From Pseudaeromonas sp963677375 (lineage in GTDB: Bacteria; Pseudomonadota; Gammaproteobacteria; Enterobacterales; Aeromonadaceae), in the NCBI GenBank assembly GCA_963677375.2, contig CAXXIF010000004.1, positions 186,001 to 250,000 on the forward strand: DNA of 64,000 nucleotides. Direction: 5' to 3'. A program made the position numbers and the translations under genes. Every line of letters starts with the position of its first letter. Position 1 is the stretch's first letter. Below the pieces are notes generated by a model. The model saw nothing but the letters and a program-made list of their open reading frames with translations. It had not been told where the DNA came from and made no database searches. This document shows, one piece after another, positions 35,929 through 44,587 of the stretch.

Positions 35929-37335
35929 ATGGCGCTTATCATCAAACCGAATAAACCCGTGGCGACCCGTCCCATCAAGAGTGGACAACCGCTGGGGGCC
36001 ATCTTGGCCAGTCTGGGTCTGGATCGTTGCATTCCACTGATCCATGGCGCTCAGGGGTGCAGTGCCTTTGCCAAGGTCTTCTTCATCCAGCATTTTCACG
36101 AGCCGGTGCCCTTGCAGTCCACAGCCATGGACCCGATCACCACCATCATGGGCTCCGATGACAACATATTGCAGGCGCTGGCGACCCTGTGCGAGCGCAG
36201 TAATCCGCGGCTCATAGTGCTGATGAGTTCGGGGCTGGCCGAGGCGCAGGGCGCCGAGATGACCCGGGCCATCAAGGCCTTCCGTCAGAGTTATCCCAAG
36301 CATGACCGAGTCGAGGTGGTACACCTCAATACCCCGGATTTTTACGGCTCGCTGGAAAATGGCTTTTCCACCTTGGTGGAAGCCCTGATCGAGCAGTTGG
36401 TGCCGGAGCAGGCGGTGCGCACCGTGCGCAAGAAGCGGGTTAACCTGCTGCTCAGCCATATGTTGACGCCAGGCGATATCGAGCTCATCCGCAGCTACGT
36501 GGAAGCCTTTGGTCTGCAACCCGTGATGGTGCCGGATCTGGCCCACTCCATGGATGGTCATCTGGCGCGCGGTGATTATCTGCCGGTTTCCCAGGGCGGT
36601 ACCGATGTGCTGGCGGTGCGCCAGTTGGGGCAGAGCGCCGCAACTCTGGTGATAGGCCCATCGCTCTCCCGCGCCGGACAGCTGTTGCAAAAACGCACCG
36701 GTGTCGAGAGCCACGGCTTTGCCCATCTGATGACACTGGCAGAGATGGATCGCTTCATCCTCACCCTGCAACGGCTGGCCGAGCGGCCGGTGCCGGAGTG
36801 GATCGAGCGCAGTCGAGGTCAGTTGCAGGATGCCATGATCGACACCCATACCTGGGTCAATGGTCGCCGCATCGCCATCGGTGCCGAGGCCGATCTGCTG
36901 GCCGCCTGGCTCGGGTTTGCCCAGAGCGTTGGCTTGCAGCCTTGCAGCGTGGTGGCTCCGGTGAATCAGCCTTGGCTCGCCGGTCTGCCGGTGGAGTCGG
37001 TGCGCATCGGCGATCTGCAGGATCTGCTGGATGGTATTGACGGCTCCCTGATGGGGATTACGGCCCACAAACCGGTGGATCTGCTGCTCAGTAATTCCCA
37101 CGGTGCCGATCTGGCGGTCGAGCTGGATGTGCCGCTGCTACGCATCGGCTTTCCCATTTATGACCGCATGGGCGAGTTTCGGCGTACCCGTCAGGGCTAT
37201 GCCGGTATGCGCGATACCCTGTTCGAAATCGGCAACCTGATGCAGGAGCGCTGTCATGGCCGCGCCGTGCACCATTCGCCGCTGAAACAACAATTTGCAG
37301 CTGTTGATGCTACTGGGGAGCAGGCTTATGTCTAA
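35929..37335 (+). CDS. nifN: FeMo-cofactor scaffold protein NifN
   Basis: 468 aa, NifK-like. C44 (HGAQGCSAF) corresponds to a cluster ligand and SGQPLGAILASLGLD is typical of the family. Starts nine bases after nifE with a TAGGAGG site overlapping the nifE stop. Overlaps nifX by eight bases (ATGTCTAA). It forms the NifEN complex with NifE. Confidence 0.96.
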   Translation: MALIIKPNKPVATRPIKSGQPLGAILASLGLDRCIPLIHGAQGCSAFAKVFFIQHFHEPVPLQSTAMDPITTIMGSDDNILQALATLCERSNPRLIVLMSSGLAEAQGAEMTRAIKAFRQSYPKHDRVEVVHLNTPDFYGSLENGFSTLVEALIEQLVPEQAVRTVRKKRVNLLLSHMLTPGDIELIRSYVEAFGLQPVMVPDLAHSMDGHLARGDYLPVSQGGTDVLAVRQLGQSAATLVIGPSLSRAGQLLQKRTGVESHGFAHLMTLAEMDRFILTLQRLAERPVPEWIERSRGQLQDAMIDTHTWVNGRRIAIGAEADLLAAWLGFAQSVGLQPCSVVAPVNQPWLAGLPVESVRIGDLQDLLDGIDGSLMGITAHKPVDLLLSNSHGADLAVELDVPLLRIGFPIYDRMGEFRRTRQGYAGMRDTLFEIGNLMQERCHGRAVHHSPLKQQFAAVDATGEQAYV

Positions 37336-37795
37336 CCACATCGAACGACAGTTAACCCTGAGTGATCCCCAAGCCTCCACCTTGAGAGTGGCGTTTGCCA
37401 GCGCTGACCACAAACGGGTCGATCAGCATTTTGGCTCCTGCGAGGCCTTACTGGTCTATGGCGTCGAGCCGGAACGTGCGGAGTTGTTGCAGGTCACCGA
37501 GTTCCGCATTGAGCAGGGACATAGCCTGGCCAAGCTGGAGAGCCGGATGGAGGTGATTGGCGATTGCTTCGCGGTGTTCTGTGTGGCCGTTGGCGAGTCC
37601 GTATTTCGGCAACTGCTGGCGGCTGGCATTCGCGCCATCCGGGTTGATGCTGGGACTCCCATCAGCCAGTTGATCCGCCAATTGCAGTTACAGTGGCCTG
37701 CCGCCGCCCGCCAGGCGGCCCCCGAGCGCAAGAGCCGAAACCGAGATCCTGACCGCATCCAGGCGCTGGAGCATTCCAGCTGGGATGAGGAATAA
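37328..37795 (+). CDS. nifX: NifX, FeMo-cofactor precursor carrier
   Basis: 155 aa, the family length, starting inside the end of nifN. Single cofactor-binding domain (LRVAFASADHKRVDQHFGSCEALLVYG) without the N-terminal extension of NifY. NifX binds NifB-co and the VK-cluster and passes them to NifEN. Confidence 0.93.
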   Translation: MSNHIERQLTLSDPQASTLRVAFASADHKRVDQHFGSCEALLVYGVEPERAELLQVTEFRIEQGHSLAKLESRMEVIGDCFAVFCVAVGESVFRQLLAAGIRAIRVDAGTPISQLIRQLQLQWPAAARQAAPERKSRNRDPDRIQALEHSSWDEE

Positions 37796-37827
37796 CCTGT
37801 TTCCCAACCACAAGGAGAGTTGTGCCC

Positions 37828-38112
37828 ATGACCACCACCATTACCGGTCTGACCCGCGGCGGCAAGCCCTGGCAGCCCAAGTTCGTAACCGCTGTGAATC
37901 ATGCCACCTGCATCGGCTGTGGCCGTTGTTACAAGGTTTGCTCACGGGATGTATTTGATCTAAAAGAGAAGAGCGAGGTGCTGGGCGACGACTTCGATGA
38001 TGAGGATCAGGATGATGTGGCCATGGTGATGACGGTCAGCGACGCCGATGACTGCATCGGTTGCGGTGCCTGCTCCCGAGTCTGTCCGAAGAACTGCCAC
38101 AGCTACAGCTGA
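37828..38112 (+). CDS. fdxB: Nif-specific 2[4Fe-4S] ferredoxin (FdxB / ferredoxin III type)
   Basis: 94 aa from the ATG at 37828 (a GTG two codons earlier is also possible; AAGGAG lies at 37812). Two cluster motifs: C28, C31, C34, C38 in CIGCGRCYKVC and C76, C79, C82, C86 in CIGCGACSRVCPKNC, separated by a long acidic insert (about 49-65). This insert and its place after nifX mark ferredoxin III of nif clusters. Likely an electron carrier for cofactor synthesis or nitrogenase. Confidence 0.92.
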   Translation: MTTTITGLTRGGKPWQPKFVTAVNHATCIGCGRCYKVCSRDVFDLKEKSEVLGDDFDDEDQDDVAMVMTVSDADDCIGCGACSRVCPKNCHSYS

Positions 38113-38125
38113 GCTGACGGCATTA

Positions 38126-38165
38126 AAAACGCCACATGCCCGGGTCTTCGAGTGTGTGGCGTTTT
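38126..38165. terminator. Bidirectional terminator between fdxB and the converging 112-aa gene
   Basis: AAAACGCCACA pairs with TGTGGCGTTTT; the A and T runs make it work in both directions. It ends the nifENX-fdxB unit and the opposite gene. Confidence 0.85.
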
Positions 38166-38185
38166 GTTGTTGTCCGGTATGTTAC

Positions 38186-38524
38186 TCAGCGCGCTAGATA
38201 GTGATCGATGAGGCTTGGTAATGAGTTATTTAGCCGGGCTTCCAGAAGATCGAGATCCTCACCTCCTGCACTCAGATAGCGAGCGGCTTTTTCTCGACTC
38301 AAGCCTCGCTCTCCAAGACGATATTCGGTCTCGGGTAGCTGCTTATCAAAGCGGGGAATAATCTCCAGCTCGACCATGCGCTGATGGGTCTGTTCAACGG
38401 CCTTTTGCACCAGCTGACAAAACTCGTCTATGTAGTCTCTGCCATCCGGCCCCAGGCAACCGGGTTCAATCCGGAATACCAAGGTCAGTTTATTTTCGCT
38501 TGAGGGGGTCACGTCGGCTGACAT
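38186..38524 (-). CDS. Conserved small cytoplasmic protein, unknown
   Basis: 112 aa, acidic, alpha/beta with a beta strand start (NKLTLVFRIEPGCLG) and long helices. No signal peptide, membrane segment or known motif. It converges on the nif cluster through a shared terminator and probably does not belong to it. Confidence 0.65.
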   Translation of the reverse strand: MSADVTPSSENKLTLVFRIEPGCLGPDGRDYIDEFCQLVQKAVEQTHQRMVELEIIPRFDKQLPETEYRLGERGLSREKAARYLSAGGEDLDLLEARLNNSLPSLIDHYLAR

Positions 38525-38733
38525 CTTGGCTCCACACCGGGGTCATAGGTAAGGCTAAGGGTAGATGAGTCTGCGTTTTTTGCATAAAACAATGGCTAAA
38601 TCAAGAAGATGAGGTGAGAACTGTCGGGCTCGACTGAATATGATGGGCACACGGGGAGCGCTGGTTTTTTGGCTGGGGGGATCATGAAGATCCGGCCAGC
38701 TCATGGCATGAGCCAGCCAGAAGAGGAGAAAAC

Positions 38734-39072
38734 TCAGGCCTTCTTCACAAACTCGGACTTCAGCTGCATGGCACCTATGCCATCAATCTTGCAGTCGATA
38801 TCGTGATCACCATCGACCAGACGGATATTTTTCACCTTGGTGCCAACCTTGATCACCAGGGAAGAGCCTTTGACTTTCAGATCCTTGATGACGGTAATAG
38901 TGTCACCATCTTGTAATTCATTGCCGACAGAATCGCGGATCACGACTTTTTCCTCGGCGACTTCTGCTGTTGTCTGAGACCATTCGTGGGCGCATTCCGG
39001 GCAAACATACATGCTACCGTCTTCGTAGGTATATTCTGAACTGCACTTCGGACACTGGGGTAAATTGCTCAT
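38734..39072 (-). CDS. yjdM: PhnA/YjdM-type zinc-ribbon protein
   Basis: 112 aa. An N-terminal zinc ribbon (CPKCSSEYTYEDGSMYVCPEC) is followed by the characteristic PhnA domain with VIRDSVGNELQDGDTITVIKDLKVKGSS. Close in length and sequence to E. coli YjdM (PhnA). Its exact role is unclear; the old link to phosphonate use is not well supported. AAGGTGC lies before the ATG. A GC-rich inverted repeat at 38694-38718 follows the gene. Confidence 0.93.
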   Translation of the reverse strand: MSNLPQCPKCSSEYTYEDGSMYVCPECAHEWSQTTAEVAEEKVVIRDSVGNELQDGDTITVIKDLKVKGSSLVIKVGTKVKNIRLVDGDHDIDCKIDGIGAMQLKSEFVKKA

Positions 39073-39222
39073 GTTGCACCTTTTTAATCAATGGAATCGA
39101 GTGGCAAAACGGCCCATTCCTCATGGCATGGGCTGGGACAGCGGGCTGTCCGGGGGGCGCTATGATAACGCGTGTCGCCGTATTCGTGTACCCACAGCAA
39201 ACAGATGGTTTCTTTAGTGAGA

Positions 39223-39244
39223 AAAAGGCCTCGAAAGAGGCCTT
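39223..39244. terminator. Terminator downstream of the cation transporter gene
   Basis: AAAGGCCTC, GAAA, GAGGCCTTT, with an A run on the left that reads as T on the minus strand, the direction of the transporter gene. Confidence 0.85.
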
Positions 39245-39267
39245 TATTCGCAACAGTGAGTCTGGAC

Positions 39268-39873
39268 TCAGCGTAGTTGGGCGTAAGCCGAGCGAATGAC
39301 TCGCCAGGCGGAATGAAACAGCAGCGCAACCAGCCCCATGGCGACGATTACATCCGGCCAACTGGACCCAGTCAATCCGACGGCTCCGGCGGCGAACAAG
39401 ACCGATACATTGGTGGCAATATCGTTGCGCGAGCACTCCCAGACCGAACTCATATTGACGTCTTCATGGCGATGACGCCATAACAGGAAGAGACACACGG
39501 AGTTGGCGGCCAGAGCCAGCACACTAAACACCGCCATCTCATCGAAGGCAGGGAGCACAGGAACCAGGAGGCGGTTGATGATTTGTACCCCTATGGCCAC
39601 GGCTGCAGCCAGGATCATCATGCCTTTGAACAGTGCGACCTTGGCCTTGGTGCGCGAGCCTTGGGTTACGGCATATAGACTGAGGGCATAGGTGAAGGCA
39701 TCGCCCAGATTATCCAGACTATCGGTGAGCAGAGCTGACGATGCGGCATGCAGGGCGGCGGCAACAATGATCAGGAACATGACGGCATTGATGACAAAGA
39801 CGATCTGCAGGGTTCCACGCTGCCGCTCGCGCAGCTTGTCCAACGAACATCCATGTTCACAACAACCGCTCAT
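39268..39873 (-). CDS. CDF-type cation transporter (short form)
   Basis: 201 aa from the ATG at 39873 (MSGCCEHGC), which follows a GAGGATCGG-like site; the frame stays open to 39918. About six membrane helices and no cytoplasmic C-terminal domain. The second helix has LLTDSLDNLGDAF, with acidic residues in the place of the CDF metal site; the fifth helix reads SRNDIATN, an unusual version of the HxxxD motif. The Cys/His-rich N-terminus may bind metal. Likely exports Zn or a similar ion. Confidence 0.8.
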   Translation of the reverse strand: MSGCCEHGCSLDKLRERQRGTLQIVFVINAVMFLIIVAAALHAASSALLTDSLDNLGDAFTYALSLYAVTQGSRTKAKVALFKGMMILAAAVAIGVQIINRLLVPVLPAFDEMAVFSVLALAANSVCLFLLWRHRHEDVNMSSVWECSRNDIATNVSVLFAAGAVGLTGSSWPDVIVAMGLVALLFHSAWRVIRSAYAQLR

Positions 39874-40008
39874 GATCCGATCCTCTGTAGTAAGAAAAGC
39901 TGACCATACGACAAGCAAGGGGACAGTGGAAGGTTTTCGTCACCAGAGCTTTTATTCCGATGCGGAAGCGGGCTCGATGAGTTTATTCCGGCATCCCTAG
40001 CTAGTTGT

Positions 40009-41025
40009 TCAGTCCGCCAGTCGAATACAGTTTCGCCCGGCCAACTTGGCACAATAGAGTGCAGCATCGGCTAGTTGTACCAGCTCCAGCGGGAGTCGTT
40101 GACTCGAGGGGATCAGGCTGGCCACTCCCATACTGACGGTGACAATACCAGGCGTTGTTTTGGCATGAGGGAGCGCCAGCGTGAAGATGAGTTGCTGAAT
40201 GTGCTGCGCAATTTCGTAAGCACACTGCAGATCGACATTCGGTAACAGCACGACGAATTCTTCCCCACCATAGCGGGCGACCAGTTCGCCCGAACGGCGT
40301 CCTGATTGTGACAAGGCATATGCCAGTGATTGCAGACAGGCATCTCCGGCCAAGTGGCCATATAGATCATTGAATTGCTTGAAATTATCGATATCGATCA
40401 TAACGAGGGCCAGTGCTGTTTCAGCTCGCAGGCCTCGATTCCATTCTTGAATCAGCGTTTTATCAAAAATGCGTCGATTGCCTATGTTGGTCAAACCATC
40501 GGTATTACTCAGGATTTCGAGTTGTCGGTTTGCTTCGGCCAGTTCCTTGGTGCGGGCCTCGATCATTTGCTCCAGCTCGTGCTGACGCTCTTCAAGGCGA
40601 GTCATTGGATAGATTTCGCTACCACGCGCCAAACCATAGGGAATCGAGATCCCGCTGTGTGCGATTTTCCATTCGGCGTCTTCAAGCCGGAAGATGAGTA
40701 CGAGTCTGGCGGTTTCCCGTGACAATATGGGCTCGGGTTCTGGCAGATGAATATGGAAAAATGCCGTGATAACGACAATGTCCGCAGCCAGATCTTGCAA
40801 GGCCAAGTCCAGCATCTCAATGCCGATCCTGCCGGGAATTTGCGCAAAATCTCTTCTGGTAATCCGGACCCACTCATTTTTGTCAGTCACCAGCACAGCA
40901 CTGCTGCCCGCATAGCCGCTAAAATTGTCGCTGAATCGCGACGTGAGCCGATCATCGCGGGAGGAGTACATCTCTATGTATTCGTCAAATAATGAACGAA
41001 TCAATTGCTGTCGCTCTGGTGCCAT
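40009..41025 (-). CDS. Diguanylate cyclase with NTF2-like N-terminal domain
   Basis: 338 aa from the ATG at 41025; the frame can start six codons earlier at a TTG. Residues about 1-140 look like a SnoaL/NTF2-type fold. A short coiled coil (RLEERQHELEQMIEARTKEL) leads to a GGDEF domain from about 165, with GGEEF near residue 250, so it should make c-di-GMP. No membrane segment. The GGDEF signal helix and active site look intact. Confidence 0.9.
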   Translation of the reverse strand: MAPERQQLIRSLFDEYIEMYSSRDDRLTSRFSDNFSGYAGSSAVLVTDKNEWVRITRRDFAQIPGRIGIEMLDLALQDLAADIVVITAFFHIHLPEPEPILSRETARLVLIFRLEDAEWKIAHSGISIPYGLARGSEIYPMTRLEERQHELEQMIEARTKELAEANRQLEILSNTDGLTNIGNRRIFDKTLIQEWNRGLRAETALALVMIDIDNFKQFNDLYGHLAGDACLQSLAYALSQSGRRSGELVARYGGEEFVVLLPNVDLQCAYEIAQHIQQLIFTLALPHAKTTPGIVTVSMGVASLIPSSQRLPLELVQLADAALYCAKLAGRNCIRLAD

Positions 41026-41069
41026 GGGTTTGGATCCATCCAAGGGAGAAAAACTATTTTGTGTGATTC

Positions 41070-41339
41070 ATGGGTGAGTTGCCTACAAGAATAGCAATAA
41101 ATGACGGAAAAATAGGACGGCATTACAGCCATGCCAATCTAATGACGCTGTGTCTCCAAGAGTTGCGAGAGACCGTCCTGGTGAGTGGCCGGGATGAGGC
41201 AAGTATCGCACTGCTCCCAACGGTTGAATTTCTTAAACAGTCACAGAGATCACCGTTTTACTCTTTGTTACTGCGTCATGGCGGGAATATGACGGAGTTT
41301 ATGAGCGCCATGGTGAAGATGGCACTACAATCACTTTGA
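41070..41339 (+). CDS. Possible small protein, unknown
   Basis: 89 aa, divergent from the GGDEF gene. Helical, no membrane segment, no family recognised. The only RBS-like sequence is weak. Composition is protein-like (QELRETVLVSGRDEASIALL) but the case for coding is moderate. Confidence 0.4.
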   Translation: MGELPTRIAINDGKIGRHYSHANLMTLCLQELRETVLVSGRDEASIALLPTVEFLKQSQRSPFYSLLLRHGGNMTEFMSAMVKMALQSL

Positions 41340-41560
41340 CAAGTGGAAAGAGGTATTCGGCACTGGATTAGAGGTGTATTGAACGATAATGAGCTATGGA
41401 ATAGTAAATTAATCTAGATCCGGGGTTGATCGTCATTCAGGTAATAATCAAAGAGCTGTCTGTGTTGTCGTGGTTTAAGTGTGGAATGTTCAAGGTTGTG
41501 AATGTGTAATGCTTTTAAAATCTGAGCGCTAGAAAATATAAATATCAAGAAGGTGGTATA

Positions 41561-43450
41561 ATGAACGGACTGTCTTTAAAAGCGAAATTATCAATTGCTG
41601 CTGGTGGTGCAATTCTGCTGGTGGGTATTATTCTAACGGCAGATAATTTTATTTCAGCCAAGGCCCATCTGGAGCAAAATCTTAAATCACAAGTAATCGA
41701 CATGGGAAATACATTCGCTGCTAGTGTGAATTATTGGTTCAATAGTAAGGCCTCTGCAATAAAAGCTTTTAGTGCTGATCCTGCCAATGAAGCAGATATT
41801 ATTAAATCACTGCGGCAAACAAAAAATTCCGGTGATTTTGAAAACGTTTTTTATGCCAAAACGGATGGTACCCAGCTCAATGCCAATGCGGTTGTTTTGC
41901 CAGACGGTAATAATGATCCGCGAAAATGGGATTGGTACCAGAAAGCCATGGCTAATGTGAGTGATGTCTATGTCTCGCCACCCTCCATCGCGGCCGCTAC
42001 CGGGGAGTTTGTTGTTTCGCTTGGTAAGGCGGTTCAACAAAATGCACAAACAATTGCCGTTTTGGGTGTGGATGTCACGGTCACCGAGCTGTTATCGCAA
42101 TTAAAGAAAGTGCAATTGCCGGGTAATGGTAGTGCCTTCCTGATCAATGCCAACGGCATTATTCTGGTCCATTCCGACGATAAATTATTATCCAAGCCTA
42201 TCGGTGATCTGTATCCCGGTGTTGATTATCAGGCACTCCGTGCTATGAGTGCCGGTGAATACCAGTTAATGGAAGTCAATGGTCGAATGGAGCGCGTTTA
42301 TTCCTCTCCGGTCGCCGAACAAAACCAGTTACTGGTTCTGGTACTGGATGACGAAAAGGTCACAGCCTCTTTGTATGCACAAATGTGGACCAGTATCGGG
42401 GTCTTGCTGGTGGTTTTGTTGGTCTCTTTGGGGGGCTTCACGCTCATGTGTAATGCCCTGTTCCGGCCCTTGGGAGTTGTCTCTCGGGCGCTGGCAAAGA
42501 TTGCGGATGGTAATGGTGACTTGACGCAACGCATCCCCCTGACCAACCAGGATGAAGTCGGAGAGTTGGCGCAGAACTTCAATAAATTCATTGATAGCTT
42601 GCATCAATTGATCGCGCATATTCGGCAGCAGGCGAAGGAGATCGATCATGAAGCGCAAAATGGCTTACAGCGCACGCAAACCTCGGTGTCTGAATTAAAT
42701 CGTCAACAGCAAGAAATCACCATGGTAGCCACTGCCGTGACGGAAATGGCTTCTGCCACTCAGGAGATTGCCAATAACGCGGAACAAACTGCGGCGCGAG
42801 CGATTGAATCGGCCAACAGCAGCGAGTCAGGCAAGGAGTTGGTTGAAAAGACCCGGGAGTCAATCAGCAGTCTGGCCAATGGGGTAACGGAAGCCACCGA
42901 AGTCATAGCGCAGCTCGACCATCATGCGCAGGAGATCAACGGCATTCTCTCCACTATCAAGGGGATTGCCGAGCAGACCAACCTGTTGGCGCTCAACGCC
43001 GCCATCGAAGCGGCCCGAGCCGGTGAGCAGGGGCGGGGTTTTGCCGTGGTAGCCGATGAAGTCCGGGTACTGTCGCAACGGACGGCGGCATCCACGACTG
43101 AAATTCAATCCACTATAGAAACGCTGCAAAAAACGACCAAAGTTGCGGTCAACATTATGGCGTTGAGCCGGGACATGGCATCCCACAGTGTTCAGGATGC
43201 GATGGATGCCTCCCACGCGCTGGAAGAGATCACCGCTGCCGTGAGTTCGATCTCCGACATGGCCAACCAAATCGCGACTGCGGCCGAGGAGCAAACCCAG
43301 GTCACGGGTGAAATAACCACGAACGTGACGGCTATTAAGGATGTTGCCGACGAGATCGCAGATGGCGCCATTCAGTCTCAGGATGATGCCCGGAAACTCC
43401 GCGGTTTGGCGGATGATCTGAATGGCAAGGTGTCGAATTTCATCTTGTAG
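41561..43450 (+). CDS. Methyl-accepting chemotaxis protein with dCache-type sensor
   Basis: 629 aa. First membrane helix at about 8-30, a periplasmic PDC/dCache region at about 35-270 (YWFNSKASAIKAFSADP and DPRKWDWYQKA), second helix near 275-300, HAMP domain to about 350, then the signalling domain with the conserved tip EQTNLLALNAAIEAARAGE. AAGGTGG precedes the ATG. The WxxxYxxA part of the sensor (WDWYQKAM) resembles amino-acid-binding dCache receptors, so amino acids are a plausible ligand class. It is the last host gene before the integron array. Confidence 0.92.
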   Translation: MNGLSLKAKLSIAAGGAILLVGIILTADNFISAKAHLEQNLKSQVIDMGNTFAASVNYWFNSKASAIKAFSADPANEADIIKSLRQTKNSGDFENVFYAKTDGTQLNANAVVLPDGNNDPRKWDWYQKAMANVSDVYVSPPSIAAATGEFVVSLGKAVQQNAQTIAVLGVDVTVTELLSQLKKVQLPGNGSAFLINANGIILVHSDDKLLSKPIGDLYPGVDYQALRAMSAGEYQLMEVNGRMERVYSSPVAEQNQLLVLVLDDEKVTASLYAQMWTSIGVLLVVLLVSLGGFTLMCNALFRPLGVVSRALAKIADGNGDLTQRIPLTNQDEVGELAQNFNKFIDSLHQLIAHIRQQAKEIDHEAQNGLQRTQTSVSELNRQQQEITMVATAVTEMASATQEIANNAEQTAARAIESANSSESGKELVEKTRESISSLANGVTEATEVIAQLDHHAQEINGILSTIKGIAEQTNLLALNAAIEAARAGEQGRGFAVVADEVRVLSQRTAASTTEIQSTIETLQKTTKVAVNIMALSRDMASHSVQDAMDASHALEEITAAVSSISDMANQIATAAEEQTQVTGEITTNVTAIKDVADEIADGAIQSQDDARKLRGLADDLNGKVSNFIL

Positions 43451-43470
43451 TTCATTTCACACTGGAAATG

Positions 43471-43636
43471 CGCGAATTCAACTCCGAAGTGCAACACCCG
43501 TCAAATCAGGCAACCTGTCGTAGTTCATCAAACACGATCTGGGGTTGCCTGAAATCCAAACATTTGCGCGGTCTGAGGTTGAGTCGTCGCTCGAAGGCCG
43601 ACAACTCATCCGGGCTGAGCTGGCTCAGGTCGCTGC
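43471..43636 (-). mobile_element. IS30-type element, 3'-end fragment (copy 1)
   Basis: Matches 44372-44537 nearly base for base over 166 bases. On the minus strand it encodes the end of an IS30-type transposase (SQLSPDELSAFERRLNLRP, RKCLDFRQPQIVFDEL) followed by the element's terminal GGGTGTTGCACTTCGGAGTT. It is cut off at the stop of the first cassette gene. Marks the distal edge of the array. Confidence 0.8.
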
Positions 43637-43640
43637 TTGA

Positions 43641-43973
43641 TCAAAAAAAGGCGCCGAATATCAGCGACCAGAAGGTGCCGACCACGCCTGCAGATAGGAA
43701 CCAGACAAGCATGCGTTGCTCAACAACGGCATATCTCGCCCGCTCTTCGGCATAGAGAAACCAAGTTCGGCGGAATGGTGCATTCCCTTTTCCGATTACG
43801 AAGAAGTAGGCCGGAACAATGAAAAATATCGCCATGCCTGTTAGCCACGCCAAGTTGCTTAGAAGCACAGAGCTGAGCTTGTGGTGATTCATTAGATATT
43901 CAAAAGGAATCAGCCCGAAAACGCACCATGCTCCCGCTATTGCTGCTGTTTTGTTGGATGCCTGTGGGGTCAT
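43641..43973 (-). CDS. Cassette gene: small membrane protein
   Basis: 110 aa from the ATG at 43973 (MTPQASNKTAA). Four likely membrane helices (WCVFGLIPFEYLM, LAWLTGMAIFFIVPAYFFV, LVWFLSAGVVGTFWSLIF). The last cassette of the array: its 3' end runs straight into the IS30 fragment and its own attC is missing, so the C-terminus may be altered. Function unknown. Confidence 0.65.
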   Translation of the reverse strand: MTPQASNKTAAIAGAWCVFGLIPFEYLMNHHKLSSVLLSNLAWLTGMAIFFIVPAYFFVIGKGNAPFRRTWFLYAEERARYAVVEQRMLVWFLSAGVVGTFWSLIFGAFF

Positions 43974-43985
43974 ATGTTTGTGGCT

Positions 43986-44061
43986 TAACATTTTAGTTAT
44001 GGGGCGCGCGTGCTTTTTGCGCGTCCCAGTGAGCGAAGCGAACGACTTAAACTATTTGTTA
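43986..44061 (-). repeat. attC site, type 1
   Basis: TTAACA at the left and TGTTA at the right enclose GGGGCGCGCG...GCGCGTCCC, the arms of the folded recombination site. Read on the minus strand it begins CCTAACAAATAG, ending the upstream cassette gene. Confidence 0.85.
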
Positions 44062-44373
44062 GGGGTGCTGTTCAAAGCCGTTCTCTTCATATTGGAAAAG
44101 TCCAGACTCAGAAAGCAATGCTGCGAGTGATTTTATTGTCGCCTGATTTTCGGGTGCTAAGATAAAAATGAAACCGTAATTGTCTGACGATAAATCAAAC
44201 CCGCCAAATGCACTTTGCATTTTGTAAATAATTTCGTCGTTTTCCTAAAAACCTTCTTTGCTAATTACTTTAATTTCGGATTTATCGAAAACTTGCCACA
44301 TCGCACGTATCATCTCGTCACTTCCAGAACCACTCCTAAATTCTATTAAAAGTTCCTTGGTCGGGTAACCTCG
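44059..44373 (-). pseudogene. Cassette pseudogene: truncated and with an internal amber stop
   Basis: On the minus strand a frame runs GYPTKELLIEFRSGSGSDEM to QYEENGFEQHP and ends in the TAA of the attC at 44059. It is broken by one in-frame TAG (after SKEGF, near 44246) and loses its 5' end to the IS30 fragment at 44373. Codon use and the continuous frame on both sides of the TAG show it was a gene of at least 100 codons. No family recognised. Confidence 0.7.
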
Positions 44374-44554
44374 CGAATTCAACTCCGAAGTGCAACACCC
44401 GCCAAATCAGGCAACCTGTCGTAGTTCATCAAACACGATCTGGGGTTGCCTGAAATCCAAACATTTGCGCGGTCTGAGGTTGAGTCGTCGCTCGAAGGCC
44501 GACAACTCATCCGGGCTGAGCTGGCTCAGGTCGCTGCCCTTGGGCACATACCGG
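44372..44554 (-). mobile_element. IS30-type element, 3'-end fragment (copy 2)
   Basis: Same fragment as 43471-43636 but 17 bases longer. It encodes the last 50 residues of an IS30-type transposase, from RYVPKGSDLSQLS to FDELRQVA. It is cut on the right by the IS3-family copy 1. Confidence 0.8.
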
Positions 44555-44587
44555 TGTTTTTCAAGATAGTTGTCGCGTAAACCTGTT

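Noticed and set aside
35311..37101. 596-codon minus-strand frame opposite nifE and nifN
   Set aside because: Shadow of well-identified nif genes on the other strand.
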